The notes: generated by a model from the letters alone, not told the origin. Positions 10,018-21,289 are shown, numbered from the stretch's first letter. The stretch is 64,000 bases of DNA from Serripes groenlandicus (GCA_031761405.1 JASEVX010000003.1:20325849-20389848), one strand, 5' to 3'. Translations and numbers: made by a program.

Positions 10018-11016
10018 TTCATTCAGGCAGCCAGGGAAACAAAATCCAAGACTGTATCTACTACATTAAATGTATGCACTTTCAAGCATGTGTCACTGTG
10101 CATTATAGTTGGTTTGTTAATGCTTCTTGCGGCCCAGGGTGTTGAAACCAATCCCGGCCCTCCAAAGGGATGGGGCGCTCGCGCCAGTCGTACTGACACC
10201 GACTCACTTCAGCCTAGCCACCTGGGACGGGATACTCGATCAAACCGACGAACCGAGCATTCTGCAAGTCAGTCCTCCTTAATGTCTTGGATGCATATAC
10301 AACGTGATATGATCGACGATGGAGTTGATGCGGATTATCCGTCTAATAATGAATCAGACTCTGAACCAGATGTGATTGATACTGCAACTATACTACTTGA
10401 AATCCGAAAAGATGTAAAGTCACTAAACAGTAAATTTGACGGTATCACCAAATCAGTTAATCAGTTAAAAGGTTGAAAACCGAAAGTTGAAGGAACAAAA
10501 TGTCAAACTAGATAATAAGGTATCCACACTTGCAGAACAATTAAAATCTGTTGTAACAACGCTCTCAAACAATGTCAAAAAACAAGAAAAACTTGAAACG
10601 TTCAGTCGCAAAAACAACCTTAAATTCTACGACATACAGGACTCCATGAATGAAACCCCCGAAGAGTCGCACAAACTCTTGGGGTCGACACAACCGACAT
10701 ACGTATTGAAAGAGCACATAGACTTCCTACACGATCTGGTAATCGTCCTATTATCATGCAGTTTTCTCATTACAAGCATAGAGAAACGATACTGAAGGCA
10801 TCCCGACAGAAACGGAAGCAATCAAAACTACAAGTAAGAATCGGTGAAGACTTTCCAGAGCGTATATCAAAGGCTCGAACCGGCCTCTATCAGTTGATGA
10901 AAGATTCCATCGATCAGGGAAAATCTGCTTTCTTCAAGACTGATTTGTTAGTTGTAGATGGGGAATACTATGTGCTCGATTTTGAGCAGAAGAAACCTAT
11001 TCATGTACCTAAATAG
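10018..11016 (+). pseudogene. LINE A ORF1 with 2A-like N-terminus (frameshifted)
   Basis: ORF1 of an APE-type LINE, which binds the element RNA. The first frame is open from 10018 (after TAG at 10015) to 10476. It has no ATG before 10120, where ATG begins a short hydrophobic run ending in QGVETNPGP (motif codons 10138-10161). This resembles the 2A ribosome-skipping motif DVExNPGP, with Gly in place of the conserved Asp. An acidic Ser-rich stretch follows, and then a coiled-coil-like part (TILLEIRKDVKSLNSKFDG). After a frameshift near 10477-10487 the coiled coil continues to KLETFSRKNNLKFYDI, the entry to the RRM. After another shift, 10756-11013 gives FPERISKARTGLYQLMK and VVDGEYYVLDF, typical of the ORF1 C-terminal domain. 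Stop at 11014-11016. At least two frameshifts. Confidence 0.8.
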
Positions 11017-11064
11017 GACACCGGTCAACGCCAAAAATTCAAATCTAAAATACTTGATGTTAAT

Positions 11065-11886
11065 TTGTGTTCACTAAATATTCAAGGACTCAAGAAGCAT
11101 GTCTCAAATATTGATTTTAAAACATTTTGTGACCAGTTCAATGTCATATCATTATACGAAACATGGCAAACCCAACAGGGGGATTTCGAGAATATTTTAC
11201 GAGGCTTTGTAAATTACGATTGTAAACGGACAGGTAATGCTAAACGTGACTCCGGTGGTGTTACGGTCTTTTTTAGTGAGTCACTATTCAATACGAACTA
11301 CATAAAACGAATTTACAATGAATGGAGTTACTGTGTGATTTTATTTGTTAATCGTGCACTCACGGGGTTACAGGTAGACTTGATTCTCTTATTTACTTAT
11401 ATTTCCCCTAAGCGATCTGTCATATATGAAACCGGTAACCATAATGGGATAGACATTTTAAGCGATAAGATAATGACCATATTTTCAGACTTTCCAGATG
11501 TAGTATACTTACTAGCTGGAGATCTAAATGCGAGGACAAAGAATTTAGATGACTATATTCCCAGTGATGACGTTGACCATATATTTCATTGTGAAACTGC
11601 ATATCCTAGTGATTCATTTTGTATGCCAAGATATTCAAAAGACACAGTGGTAAATCGCTTTGGTTCTGCTTTACTTAACCTGTGCTGTACTCATGACGTA
11701 CACATATTTAACGGCAGATTACATGGTGGTACGGAGGGACATTATACGTGTACCGCAAATAATGGTAAAAGCCTGGTCGATTATGTGATTGGTTCAACCC
11801 AATTGTTTAACTACTGTTCTGACTTCTACATTGGAGCTGAGGATTTCTCTGATCACTTCCCATTGTGTTGTAGGCTTACATTTTAA
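11065..11886 (+). CDS. LINE A ORF2: APE-type endonuclease domain
   Basis: A 273-residue open frame with the apurinic-endonuclease-like domain that nicks target DNA in non-LTR retrotransposition. Visible motifs in order: SLNIQGL (Asn motif), SLYETW (catalytic Glu), LLAGDLNART (Asp/Asn), VDYVIGS, and SDHFPLC (final Asp-His) near the C-terminus. All expected residues are present. The frame ends at TAA 11884-11886, so the RT is no longer fused to it. The listed start is a TTG inside the frame; the true ORF2 start is not visible. A transposon gene, not a host nuclease. Confidence 0.85.
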   Translation: MCSLNIQGLKKHVSNIDFKTFCDQFNVISLYETWQTQQGDFENILRGFVNYDCKRTGNAKRDSGGVTVFFSESLFNTNYIKRIYNEWSYCVILFVNRALTGLQVDLILLFTYISPKRSVIYETGNHNGIDILSDKIMTIFSDFPDVVYLLAGDLNARTKNLDDYIPSDDVDHIFHCETAYPSDSFCMPRYSKDTVVNRFGSALLNLCCTHDVHIFNGRLHGGTEGHYTCTANNGKSLVDYVIGSTQLFNYCSDFYIGAEDFSDHFPLCCRLTF

Positions 11887-12703
11887 ATTAATACAGAACA
11901 TGATGACACTATCAATCAGTCTAACTTAAAAAAAATCATGTTCGTACAAGTGGAAAGATTCCTGTGAAAACACATTTATTGAAAGCTTTTCTCGCCTATT
12001 TCAGAAGTTTAACAGTAACCTAACGGCAGGCAACTCTATTGAAAAAACTCGGTGATGTATACACTTCTCATAAAAGGCAATTCAAGACTTTGTGTACTAT
12101 TAAAAAGCGATCTCTTGAAAAGAAGCAACGACAAGATCTTGTTAAATCCTGACGTAATCCAAAGTTGTTCTGGCAAACAATAAAAGGTTTATCGAATAAA
12201 CACATTAATAAGCAATCAAATAATTCTTGTATCAACAGTGATACATGGTTTACCTATGTTCAAGGATTATTCAATCGTGATACTAGCGACGTTGTGGATG
12301 GACCGATTATACTTGATAACCTAATAAGGGAGGTAAATGCAGATGATTTAAACGCACCACTTTCAAGGGAGGAAATCCGAAAAAGTACAATTGCTCTTCA
12401 TGGTAATCGAGCTACAGGCATTGATGGGTTGTGCATTGAAATGTATAAGTGCACTAAAGACGTTGTGTTACCATACCTACATGTTCTTTTTAACAGTATA
12501 TGTGACACTGGAGAATTTCCCGAGCAATGGAGCGAGAGTATTATTTCCCCCATACATAAGAAAGGATCTAAGTTTAAGTCCAACAATTATAGAGCTATTT
12601 CTGTAATAAACTCTTTATGTAAAATATGTGTACATGTGTTAACAAGACGCTTAACCAACTGGTGTGACGTTAACAATGTAATAGAGGAATCTCAAGCTGG
12701 CTT
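11887..12703 (+). pseudogene. LINE A ORF2: linker and 5' part of reverse transcriptase
   Basis: The linker (11887-12150) is broken by stops and shifts. From about 12155 the frame is open again with NPKLFWQTIKGL. It continues through the first RT blocks: IRKSTIALHGNRATGIDGL (block 1), GEFPEQWSESIISPIHKKG (block 2), NNYRAISV and ESQAG. The element sequence stops at 12703. The open frame runs on to 12797 through LINE B sequence, which is a chimeric artefact. The nearby 12391-12606 and 12398-12586 frames are shadows. Confidence 0.85.
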
Positions 12704-14977
12704 ACAAATGACAGTCATGAATTTGATACATATAAAGCAGCAAAAAAATCCTTCAGGGAAATATGTCGGGATAAAAAACTTAAAATGCAATCCTTAAATA
12801 GACATTATCTTGTAAATGCCAGAAATAACCCTAGACAATTTTGGTCTATGGTGAGAAGTAGTTCGAAACTAAACAGTGTATCGTTAGATATTAAGGCGAG
12901 TGCCTGGTTACAATATTTTGAACAATTGCTGCACAAAGATAATCAAATACCATTGTCCGATTTAGACATGAATTTGTTTGCGTTAGACGAAAATGTGGAC
13001 CAAATCCTAAATTGTCCTTTTACAAATGAAGAAGTAAGCAAATCAATTTCAAAATTAAAACATAATAAATCCCAGGGTAAGGACGGTATTGGGGCCGAGT
13101 TTTATAAACATACTTGTCATTGTATCAGTCCTATCTTAACTATCTTGTTGAACAAAATTTTGACAACGGGAGAGTTCCCCGATGCATGGAGCCAAACTAT
13201 AATCGTTCCTTTACATAAATCAGGTGACAGAAGCGACCCATCTAATTACCGAGGTATTTCACTTATTGATGTCATTTACAAAATATTCTCTAACATGGTA
13301 ACATAACGGTTAAATAAGTGGGCATATGAGCATAATATTATTGATGAAGCTCAGGCGGGATTTAGAACTGGTTATTCGGTTATTGATAATATGTTTACAC
13401 TCCAAGGTATGATTCTAAAATATATCACTAGACCTCATGGTAGATTTTATGTTCTATATGTTGACTTTCAGAAAGCTTTTGATTGTCTAGTACACCACAA
13501 AATATTTACAAGTATTCTGAGCAAAGGTGCTAACGGTAATTTAATTAGAGTGCTTAAGTCAATGTATGAAAAACTTGAAAACTAGGTCAAACTACCAAAT
13601 GGTACGTCATGTAACACAATCTCAGGTCCATTCAGGTGTAATATCGGAACGAGACAGGGGGACATAAGTTCGCCAATAATTTTTAGTCTATATATCAATG
13701 AATTAGTTTCGCATTTACGACAAAGGTGTAGAGGTATTTTTTTAACAAATGATATACTTGATATTGTATGTCTGTTGTTCGCCGACGACGTGGCCTGTGG
13801 TGCAGATACAGTAAACAACATTCAGTTACAACTTAACACTATTTCAGATTTTTGCTTACAATCAGAAATGACAGTTAACTTAAAAAAGACGGAAATAATA
13901 GTATTTAGAAACGGTGGACCGCTTCGAAATACCAAAAAATGGAAACTTAACGGTGAAAATGTAAAAGTCACATCATTTTATAAATACATGGGTCTTCTAT
14001 TTACACCAAAGTTATCTTGGACTGCAGCTAAATTAAAACTGGCATCTCAAGCAAGAAAAGCTATAAATAGCATCAAACGATATCAACTTCCTTTTGGTAA
14101 ATTCTCTCATGAAGACTTGTTCAAATTATTCAACTCGATGGTTATCCCTATTCTCACACACGGCGCGGAGATATGGGGGCACACTTATTCCTCAGATATT
14201 GAAAAGGTTCAAATTGAATTCTGTCGTTATTATCTCGGTGTAAATTCGTCTGTTAACAATTGTGTGGTATTGGGAGAATGTGGGAGTCTTCCCTTAAGTC
14301 AAATATATTTTACAAAGTCCATTAAGTACTGGTGTAAATTATTGCAAATGTCAGACACACGCTATCCAAAAAATTGCTATAAGATGTTAATATCACATGA
14401 CAATATTGGTCGAACAAACTGGGTCACAAATATCAAGGAGTTATTATATAGATACGGCTATGGGTACGTTTGGTTAAACCAAGATGTTGGTGACAAGAAA
14501 ATGTTTATTTTTTCATTTAAACAGCGTCTTACGGATTGCATGACTCAAAACTGGTCTGATGAATTATCAAGTTCCTCAAGATGTGATACTTACTGCACTT
14601 TTAAATCCCTGTTAAACGTTGAAAAATACTTATGTATAGACATATCTTTTTACTTTAGGAAATCTTTTGCGCGTTTTCGATGCTCTAGTCACAAACTAAA
14701 TATTGAACTTGGAAGACATTATGGAATAGAAAGAGCCGACAGAACTTGTTTTTATTGTTTGTTAAATGGTAACCATCTTATTTTAGAAGACGAGTATCAT
14801 GCATTTTTCATTTGCCCCAAATATTATATTGTAAGGGAAAACTATTTATTCAATTGGTATTGTGGAAGAACTGAAACAGTTGATTTTATTAACTTAATGA
14901 AAATTAATAATTGTAAAAAAATAAAAGTTTTAATGGTATTTATTACAAAACTTATGAGGGAAATTGATGATTTGTAG
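12704..14977 (+). pseudogene. LINE B ORF2 (RT and C-terminal domain), two stop codons
   Basis: A single frame runs 758 codons from 12704 to TAG 14975-14977, interrupted only by TAA 13304-13306 and TAG 13583-13585. It encodes linker, RT and C-terminal domain. RT blocks in order: ISKLKHNKSQGKDGIGAEF, GEFPDAWSQTIIVPLHKSG, NYRGISLIDV, EAQAGFRTGYSVIDN, VLYVDFQKAFDC (first catalytic Asp), GTRQGDISSP, LFADDVA (catalytic Asp pair, 13778-13789), KKTEIIVFRNGG, and YKYMGLLFTPKLSW. The C-terminus has FRCSSHKLNIE, RTCFYC and EDEYHAFFICPKYY, a zinc-knuckle-like block common in mollusc LINEs. Endonuclease and ORF1 are missing, so it cannot move by itself. The good frame suggests a fairly young insertion. 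Confidence 0.9.
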
Positions 14978-15176
14978 GAACATTTATTTCATAAGACATG
15001 AATTTTGTGTTTTCTGTAATGTATTGTTTGTTTTGCATATAGCATATTTATATTTAACACATATAAATTGACATAACCTATTTTTCACATGATGTTTTAT
15101 TATTTGTAACATTTGATTATGTATTTTGGGCCGGTGGCCTTTGATTACGTAAATAAATAAATTGAAATTGAAATTG
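12704..15176 (+). mobile_element. LINE B, 5'-truncated copy inserted into LINE A
   Basis: It begins at 12704 in the endonuclease-RT linker (NDSHEFDTYKAAKKSF) and ends with the 3' tail 'attgaaattgaaattg' at 15161-15176. Its 3' UTR carries 'ggccggtggcc' (about 15130-15140), shared with LINE A. Removing 12704-15176 rejoins LINE A in frame (GGC|TTC giving Gly-Phe-Arg). Only a 2-bp 'tt' is shared by the two junctions, so any target-site duplication is very short. Confidence 0.85.
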
Positions 15177-16755
15177 TTCCGATCGCAATACTCTAACATT
15201 GATAATATATATACGTTAAATAGTGTGATAGAAAAATATTTAAGCAAACGAAAAGGAAGATGTTATGTATTCTATATAGACTTCTTAAAGGCATTTGATG
15301 GCTGTATTTACAAGAAACTGTGGTCATGTTTGTCTAGACATGGTGTACAAGGAACATGTCTCTGCATATTTGACTCTATGTATCGTAAACCTTAATCATG
15401 TGTTAGAGTAGACGGTGGCCTAACATACCTTTTTTCGAGATTCATTGGAACTGTGTAAGTTCAACCATAATATTTGCTTCATTTATCAATGACGTAGTTA
15501 CTTATCTTAGACATAAATGTGGTTCCGGTATTCAGATAAGCAACGATATTGACGATGTATATGCATTGATGTTTGCTGATGATGTTTCCAGCGTGGCTGA
15601 CACTGTGTTAAACCTACAACGCCAGATCAACTATATTGATGGATTTTGTAAAGACACTGGCATTGAACTTAAATCTAGATAAATATAAGATAATGGTGTT
15701 TCGGAATGGTGGATCTCTACGTGCCTATGAGAGATGGACATTTCGTGGGAAACATTCTAGAAGTAGTGCCTTACTACAAATACCTTGGTGTATTTTTCAC
15801 ATCAACATTGTCCTGGACTAAAACAAAAGAAACATTAGCTCAGCAGGCATCTAAAGCTGTTGTTAGCATTTCCAAATACCAGAAGAATTTTGGTTATTTC
15901 TTTGCTAATGAAGCTCTGAAATTGTTTGACTCTATTGTCGTATCGATGTTATGTTACTCTGCTGATGTGTGGGGGTACCAATATTCTGAATGTATAGAAC
16001 GAGTGCAATCCAATTTATGTAAACGTATATGTTGCCTGAATAGAAATGTACCAAACTTTACTGCCCTTACTGAATGTGGGCGACAGCCATTGTCAGTTAT
16101 ATACATGACTAGTTGTGTTAAATACTGGGTTAAGCTTACCACAATGCCTAACCATAGATATCCAAAACAGACATATAATATGTTACGTTCTTTTGATGAA
16201 TCTGGTAGGATAACATGGGATACACATATAAAACAGTTATTGTTCAAGTTCGGTTTTGGATATGCATGGCTGGCAAATGAAGTTGGTGATACCAATGCAT
16301 TTACTTATTTGTTTAAAACACGTGTTGCTGATTGTGCACAGCAAAACCTAAATGAAAAGGTAAATACTTCAAGTAAAACATTGTATTACAGAAATTTTAA
16401 AACACTGCTAGATGTTGAAAGGTACCTATCTATTGATCTACCGTATTCATATAAAAGGGCTTTGTCTAACTTTAGATGTTCGGGTCATTGTTTGAATATT
16501 GAGACAGGTCGACACCAGAATATTGACAGAGAACTCTCAATGTCAAATATCTATACTGTTGAGGATGAATTTCACATGCTATTGTTATGTCCATTATATG
16601 CCATTCTAAGACAAGAGTTTTTCCCACAGCCATGGTTACGTAGACCTATTTGTGAACAATTGTTTTACGACATTATGTCAAATAAAATCATCAACAATAT
16701 ATATCGCCTGTCAAAATGTATACATAAAGCGTTTCTACTAAGACAAACTCTATAA
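15177..16755 (+). pseudogene. LINE A ORF2: 3' part of RT and C-terminal domain
   Basis: An open piece to about 15395 holds CYVFYIDFLKAFDG (first catalytic Asp). About 15395-15540 is decayed: the RQG block is not readable. LMFADDVSSVADT, with the catalytic Asp pair, is at 15572-15583. After a frameshift near 15680, a long open frame (from about 15706 to 16755) carries LYVPMRDGHF, YKYLGVFFTSTLSW and SALSNFRCSGHCLNIETGRH-like sequence, then VEDEFHMLLLCPLY. The Cys-x-x-Cys seen in LINE B (RTCFYC) is lost here. LINE A is thus more decayed than LINE B, as expected if B inserted into an older copy. Confidence 0.85.
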
Positions 16756-17016
16756 AATGACAAACTGTGAGTGTGGTATTACTGTTATTATTATTGGTAT
16801 AGTCTCAGTTACATTTATCATTGTCTGTATGTTTAACTGTTCCATGTGCTTACTTACGGGTATCTACTAAACGTATTTGTTTGCTTTTCAATTATTTCCA
16901 TGTTGTAAATTATATATGTATGTATGTGAATATCACTCATATTCTTAAATTAACATGAATTTGTATTTTCGGCCGGTGGCCTTATGTTACAAAATAAACA
17001 ATATCTTATCTTATTA
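15177..17016 (+). mobile_element. LINE A, 3' segment
   Basis: Continuation of LINE A after the LINE B insertion. It opens with FRSQYSNIDNIYTL, exactly the block that should follow QAG at 12703. It continues through the RT catalytic region and C-terminal domain and ends in a 3' UTR with 'ggccggtggcc' (16971-16981) and a 'tatcttatctta' tail. Confidence 0.85.
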
Positions 17017-17218
17017 AAGTCATATTTTGGCAAAATATTAAAGATACTATTTATAAAATGGAAGCAGGGAGTGTAACGACCATTGTATTTTAAGTGTATA
17101 GCAAACATATTGGTTGTGCTACAGGACATTTGTTGTTTCTTTCCCGGGAAAGTACTGTTGTTGTTTTTTCTTTTTCTCTTTTACCGCCAAATAAGCTTTT
17201 TTCATGCCAAAGGTATTG
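17017..17218. other. No recognised feature
   Basis: Short AT-rich spacer between the LINE 3' end and a MITE. Confidence 0.4.
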
Positions 17219-17434
17219 GTTTAACCTTTCCCTTATATACACACTTTTTTTCTGACGCCTCTGCAGCAGACAACTTTTTAAAACATCGTGGCAAATGGAG
17301 ACATTGCTCTTGATGAACAATTGGCTCCATTTACCCCAATATTTTCAACTCCACTCAAAGATTAAACTTTCATTGATAGAGATTAACAAAATTTCTTACC
17401 AGACTTTTTTTTTATATGTGGGAAAGGGTTAAAC
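17219..17434. mobile_element. MITE with 'gtttaacc(c)tttcccac'-type ends
   Basis: The left end 'gtttaacctttccc' and right end 'gtgggaaagggttaaac' are near-perfect inverted repeats. Inside are 'gcagcagacaacttttt' and an imperfect palindrome 'aaatggagacattgctc...caattggctccattta'. No coding capacity. This copy defines a family seen as fragments at 18885-18925, 25190-25290, 25497-25540, 33645-33830, 37066-37115, 42385-42480, 42695-42765 and 47690-47745. Confidence 0.7.
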
Positions 17435-17904
17435 AAATAATAATTCAGGGGAGTGTTGCCCTTGAACAAAGGTTATAAAAGGTAGTTGCATTAGCAGCTT
17501 AATTGTTAGAGTGATATTTTGTTGACTTTCTTGTGAATTGTGATTGACCATGGAGGTTACGCAAGATTATCAATAAAAGTTATTTTTATTTTAGTTTCTG
17601 TTTTATTACTTTGTTTCCTATATGAGCCAAATACACGTTTGAAAGCTCCAATTTCTTTGACAGATGAAATGGATTTTGAGATTCACCCTGACCTACAACC
17701 TTTTTACTAAAGCATATTTAAGTGTCTCCTACGACAAAAGCGAGAACAGATTATACATTTGTCTGAGTACTGGTAATTTACAGTTGGTACAGAATTATAC
17801 ATTTTCCTCCAGATTCAAGTTCGAATGGGTAAAGGTTTTGAAAAATAAAACGGTCTGATGCTAAGCATATGTAATATCACATGACTGAAACGTTATCAAC
17901 TTAG
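17435..17904. other. No recognised feature
   Basis: A 64-codon open frame (17664-17858) has no recognised similarity and no coding context. Confidence 0.4.
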
Positions 17905-18345
17905 TTGGACATTGTAGAGCCAGGTCAGCCTCTGTATTAGCGCAGTCTACACAAGGTCAACATGTATTAAAAAATCACACACACACAAGCATTATGGAGC
18001 TTCTGCCGATTAAAATATATTCTGAACAGACTGATCATATGCCAAGGCTGATCTAAAACTACACTATTCACAAAGGCTAGCTTCGACCAACATTAATTTG
18101 AGGTGTGTAGTAATTCGGTTTCCGGCTATGTGGTGCGTCTAAAAGTAGTCCCCCTTATTGGTGTGGGATTCTGTTTGAAACAGTCCGCATGTACTTCATT
18201 AACTTAGAGTGCTCACCAAACCATAAGCAATTTGCGACTGTGTAGATCCATATCAGCCAGACTCATCTGACTCTGCACACTTTGCCAAGTAGCCATAAAA
18301 GGCTTTGGGAAACTTTTGTAAAGCAGTATCTATTTGGACCCTTAA
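17905..18345. repeat. Cluster of palindromic dispersed repeats
   Basis: Several copies of the 'cagactgatca' family in both orientations ('gccaggtcagcctctg', 'gaacagactgatcatatgcc', 'agatccatatcagccagac'). Nested and decayed, non-coding. Confidence 0.5.
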
Positions 18346-19524
18346 GCATGGATTCACACCCTTACCAACCTTAACACTTTACACATTTACAGCAGTTCAC
18401 TTTTGAAAACATGGGGAAAATACTCAACATTAACACTTTTTCCTTTCGCCACTTTGTTTTCAACTGTCTTCGATGATTATAGTATAATTTATAACGAGAT
18501 TCCTATTCATCCCGTCTACCTGACTTACAAAATCAAATGCAGGAAGCATTATTAATTGAAGTTATTTAGTCCATTCAAGTTGATAGGTTTTTTTAACATT
18601 GACACGAAGAGGCTCAAAACCAGTAAATGAACAAATTGATAAATGGTATCAATGACGCAAGAAAAGACTGGGTTGATATACATAACACTGAAAACGTTTG
18701 TGAAACAGTTAACAACTCCGATGTAAATATAAAACTCAGGGGCTGGGCCAAGTTAAAATGATCATACGATGCATTTCTTTTTTCAAGGAAGCAAATGTCC
18801 TTTATTAAAAGTGTTTCCCCGTTTACAAAGACGTTGTGTATGCTTGTGTATATGTGTATATATAAATATTTATGTTCCCTGCAGATGTGTCACAATCATT
18901 TGCAAGTGGGAAACGGTTAAGCTGATAAGAAATCTAGAATAAACACTGAAGTTTATGTCAAAGTCAAGGCTTGAAGGTCGATGTTAATCTATACCTCATC
19001 TATTTAAGAGAATATCATCCAACCAGTGTATAGAATATTTTTTCTATATATTCATAATCACAGCCCATAAAATAACAACATATTGAAACTATCTATCAAT
19101 GAAAGTATAATAATTGAATAAAGTTAATAGAACCAGATCTCGAGTGTTGCTCACCTGGCTATGTGCTTCTAGGACAAGCTAATACGATTAAATGTTATAT
19201 GTGATAAAATAAATAACACTGTGGGGCCATGTCTTTTGACAAAGAAAAATAATTTGAATAATGTTTGTAGCATGTCACAAAAGCAACAGTTATGTGTAAT
19301 CATATTGAAATCAACCCTGTACTGTCAGAAGAGAAGACTATAAAGGGTTGCATTTAATGGGCATAATAAAAACTATCCCTGCCAATAGTAACAATGCTAT
19401 TTAATCAATTATTTATTAAACATATGTTGTATATGGTCCACAAGTATTAGAACACATCTGCAAAATTATTTAGAAACTAAACCAGATTATAGAGTAATGA
19501 ATGAATGTATATTGTTTTATGGCG
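18346..19524. other. No gene; small MITE fragment and TA microsatellite
   Basis: 'gtgtatatgtgtatatata' near 18848-18866 is simple sequence. 'gcagatgtgtcac...aagtgggaaacggttaa' (18885-18925) is the end of the MITE family defined at 17219-17434. Nothing else recognised. Confidence 0.45.
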
Positions 19525-19690
19525 CATCGACAGCTAAGGTCATTTAGCGCGCAATTAAATTTTTAATTATTCATGACCCCTGGGTAAACAAACCAGTACT
19601 AGGCTAGGAAATGTGCCTTGCCCAAGGGCACTCCACCATGACCGTTGTGCCGCGACTGGGGATCGAACCACAGCGGATTCCTCCAGATTA
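19525..19690. repeat. Dispersed repeat with 'gggatcgaacc' motif
   Basis: 'gccttgcccaagggcac', 'accgttgtgccgcgactg' and 'ggggatcgaaccacag' recall a repeat common in molluscs and other animals. Class not assigned. Confidence 0.4.
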
Positions 19691-19854
19691 TAGAGCTGAA
19701 GGATTTCATTAATCTCAAAACACTTTTATTGTTGCCTGGTGGCCATGTTTGTCAAAATAGCGAAAACAGCATTTGAATCGCTACTATTTGGATTAATATT
19801 ATAGTTTAATAATGTAGAAAGGATACAATTATTTCCCTTTTCTTTAAAAGTTTT

Positions 19855-20215
19855 ATTAAAAATTTATTAATTCTTATTTTGATAATGACATAGAGTGGGA
19901 ATCTTCCAATATCTCCATATATAGCAGAATTGCTAGTTGAGGGTTTTTACTTTTAATAATCTCTTAAGAAATTTTCTATGCAATCTTTCTACCAATTCAC
20001 AAGTTAAGAAGCACCACACTTCACTCGAATAATAAATAATAGACGCGACAAGGAAATCAAATAAATCAAGCATAATTGTTAATTGTATTTCTTTACCCCT
20101 AGTAATAGTGAATAAATCGCTCAGAGCCCGATTAGCTTTACCAACCAATGTTTTAATAGCATTATAGAAGGTCAACCTTGATTACTTTGTGTTCAGGTGT
20201 GGACTTATTATACAC
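19855..20215 (-). pseudogene. LINE RT C-terminal fragment
   Basis: On the minus strand an 80-codon open piece (20175-19933) reads AIKTLVGKANRALSDLF, LLDLFD-like sequence, YYSSEVWCF and RLHRKFLKRLLKV. This matches the post-RT part of many invertebrate LINEs (the 'KANRALF...LFD..V.PIL.Y.SEVWG' block). It continues after a frame change as SAIYGDIGRFPLYV (about 19922-19880). No other part of the element is present and no intact domain remains. It belongs to a different LINE subfamily from A/B. Confidence 0.7.
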
Positions 20216-20404
20216 TTACACAATGATTTTAAACAATAATTTAAAAACAAAAAGATGCCAACACATTGCAAGTGCTGTTGAATTATATATAATATGTATA
20301 GTTAAAACTGACGTTTCATTGGACGTATTACACCAAGTGATTACAATACATACATAATGCAATGTGATTTGTCATGCCAACCACAATAACTCATTTGTTT
20401 TTAC

Positions 20405-21276
20405 TAGGGATGGGACCGAGTACACGAGTACCCGAGTACTCGGTCGGACGTCCGAGTACCGGTTATCAAAATAGGTATTCGAGTACTATTTATTTTCCAT
20501 TTTTTCTATCTTTCATCTCATAAAAGTATGTTAAAGTAAATAAAAACTTAAAATGTATTGAATCCGTTTTTCTTATTGAGTTATTATAATAATTAAAGAA
20601 GTCGGTAAATCAGCGGTGAAGGTAAATTAAACAAACAGCTAACACCTTTTCGTCTGAAGATGGTACTTAATCCATTTTAATCCATTTTAATTGGCTATTT
20701 GATTGCAATCGCGAGTCCTTCGCGAACAACTTGATAAACAAGTAGTCATCGATATCAGTATAATCTCCAGTCATACGTCAACCATATGTCAAACAACATG
20801 TCAAACAGGGAGGGCCGTCGGTTTTTCACACTTTCGTCGTAATAGTGTTTTCAATTGGCGACACGTTTTAAATTGGATAGTTGTAAGAAATACACATCAA
20901 TATGATTTGATAAGAACTGTTGCAATTGTTTTAGTAATTGTTCGTCAAATCATTAGAACAATCTGCTATCATTCTTATCTATTAGAACGAAAGGAAAACA
21001 ACAAAATTACAACCATGCCTCCTGCTGAATCCGCCGTCTGGAAACATTTCAAGCGCACAGCAGACGACAAGTCAGTAAAATGCATGTAGTGCACATATTA
21101 TGGAAAACCCATTCTGATTGTTGATTTATGTTCCTTATTTTCATAGATGATAAAAATATTCTTTTATTGAATGTATTGTTTATCATTCTTGGTATTGTTT
21201 TCCATCCACCATTTGACTTGATCGGAAGAGTTCACGAGTACCCGAATACTAATATCGGTACTCGTTCCCATCCCTA
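20405..21276 (+). mobile_element. Deleted hAT transposon with TIRs
   Basis: Ends: 'tagggatgggaccgagta' (20405) and the reverse complement of 'tactcgttcccatcccta' (ending 21276), a terminal inverted repeat with one mismatch. The left flank 'gtttttac' and right flank 'gtttttttttac' look like an 8-bp target duplication whose T run has expanded; 8 bp is the hAT size. The inner ends carry stacked palindromes of 'gagtacccgagtac'. The only coding trace is a BED-finger start, so the rest of the transposase has been deleted. Confidence 0.75.
21015..21125 (+). pseudogene. BED zinc-finger relic of hAT transposase
   Basis: From ATG 21015 the frame reads SAVWKHFKRTADDKSVKCM, then TAG (21087-21089), then CTYYGKP. 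This is the N-terminal half of a BED finger, the DNA-binding module at the start of many hAT transposases. The aromatic Trp and Phe and the first Cys are present. A stop codon sits between the two cysteines of the Cys-x-x-Cys pair. The His pair and all catalytic parts are absent. Confidence 0.65.
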
Positions 21277-21289
21277 GTTTTTTTTTACT

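Larger units (their letters stand above)
10018..12703 (+). mobile_element. LINE A, 5' segment
   Basis: This is the first part of a non-LTR retrotransposon: ORF1, then an APE-type endonuclease, then the start of the reverse transcriptase. It is interrupted at 12703, directly after a QAG motif in the RT, by LINE B (12704-15176). The same element resumes at 15177 with the codons expected next. ORF1 and the linker have frameshifts; the endonuclease frame is open. Confidence 0.85.

Noticed and set aside
12165..12797. A single 210-codon RT protein
   Set aside because: The frame is a chimera: codons after 12703 belong to LINE B read out of its own frame.
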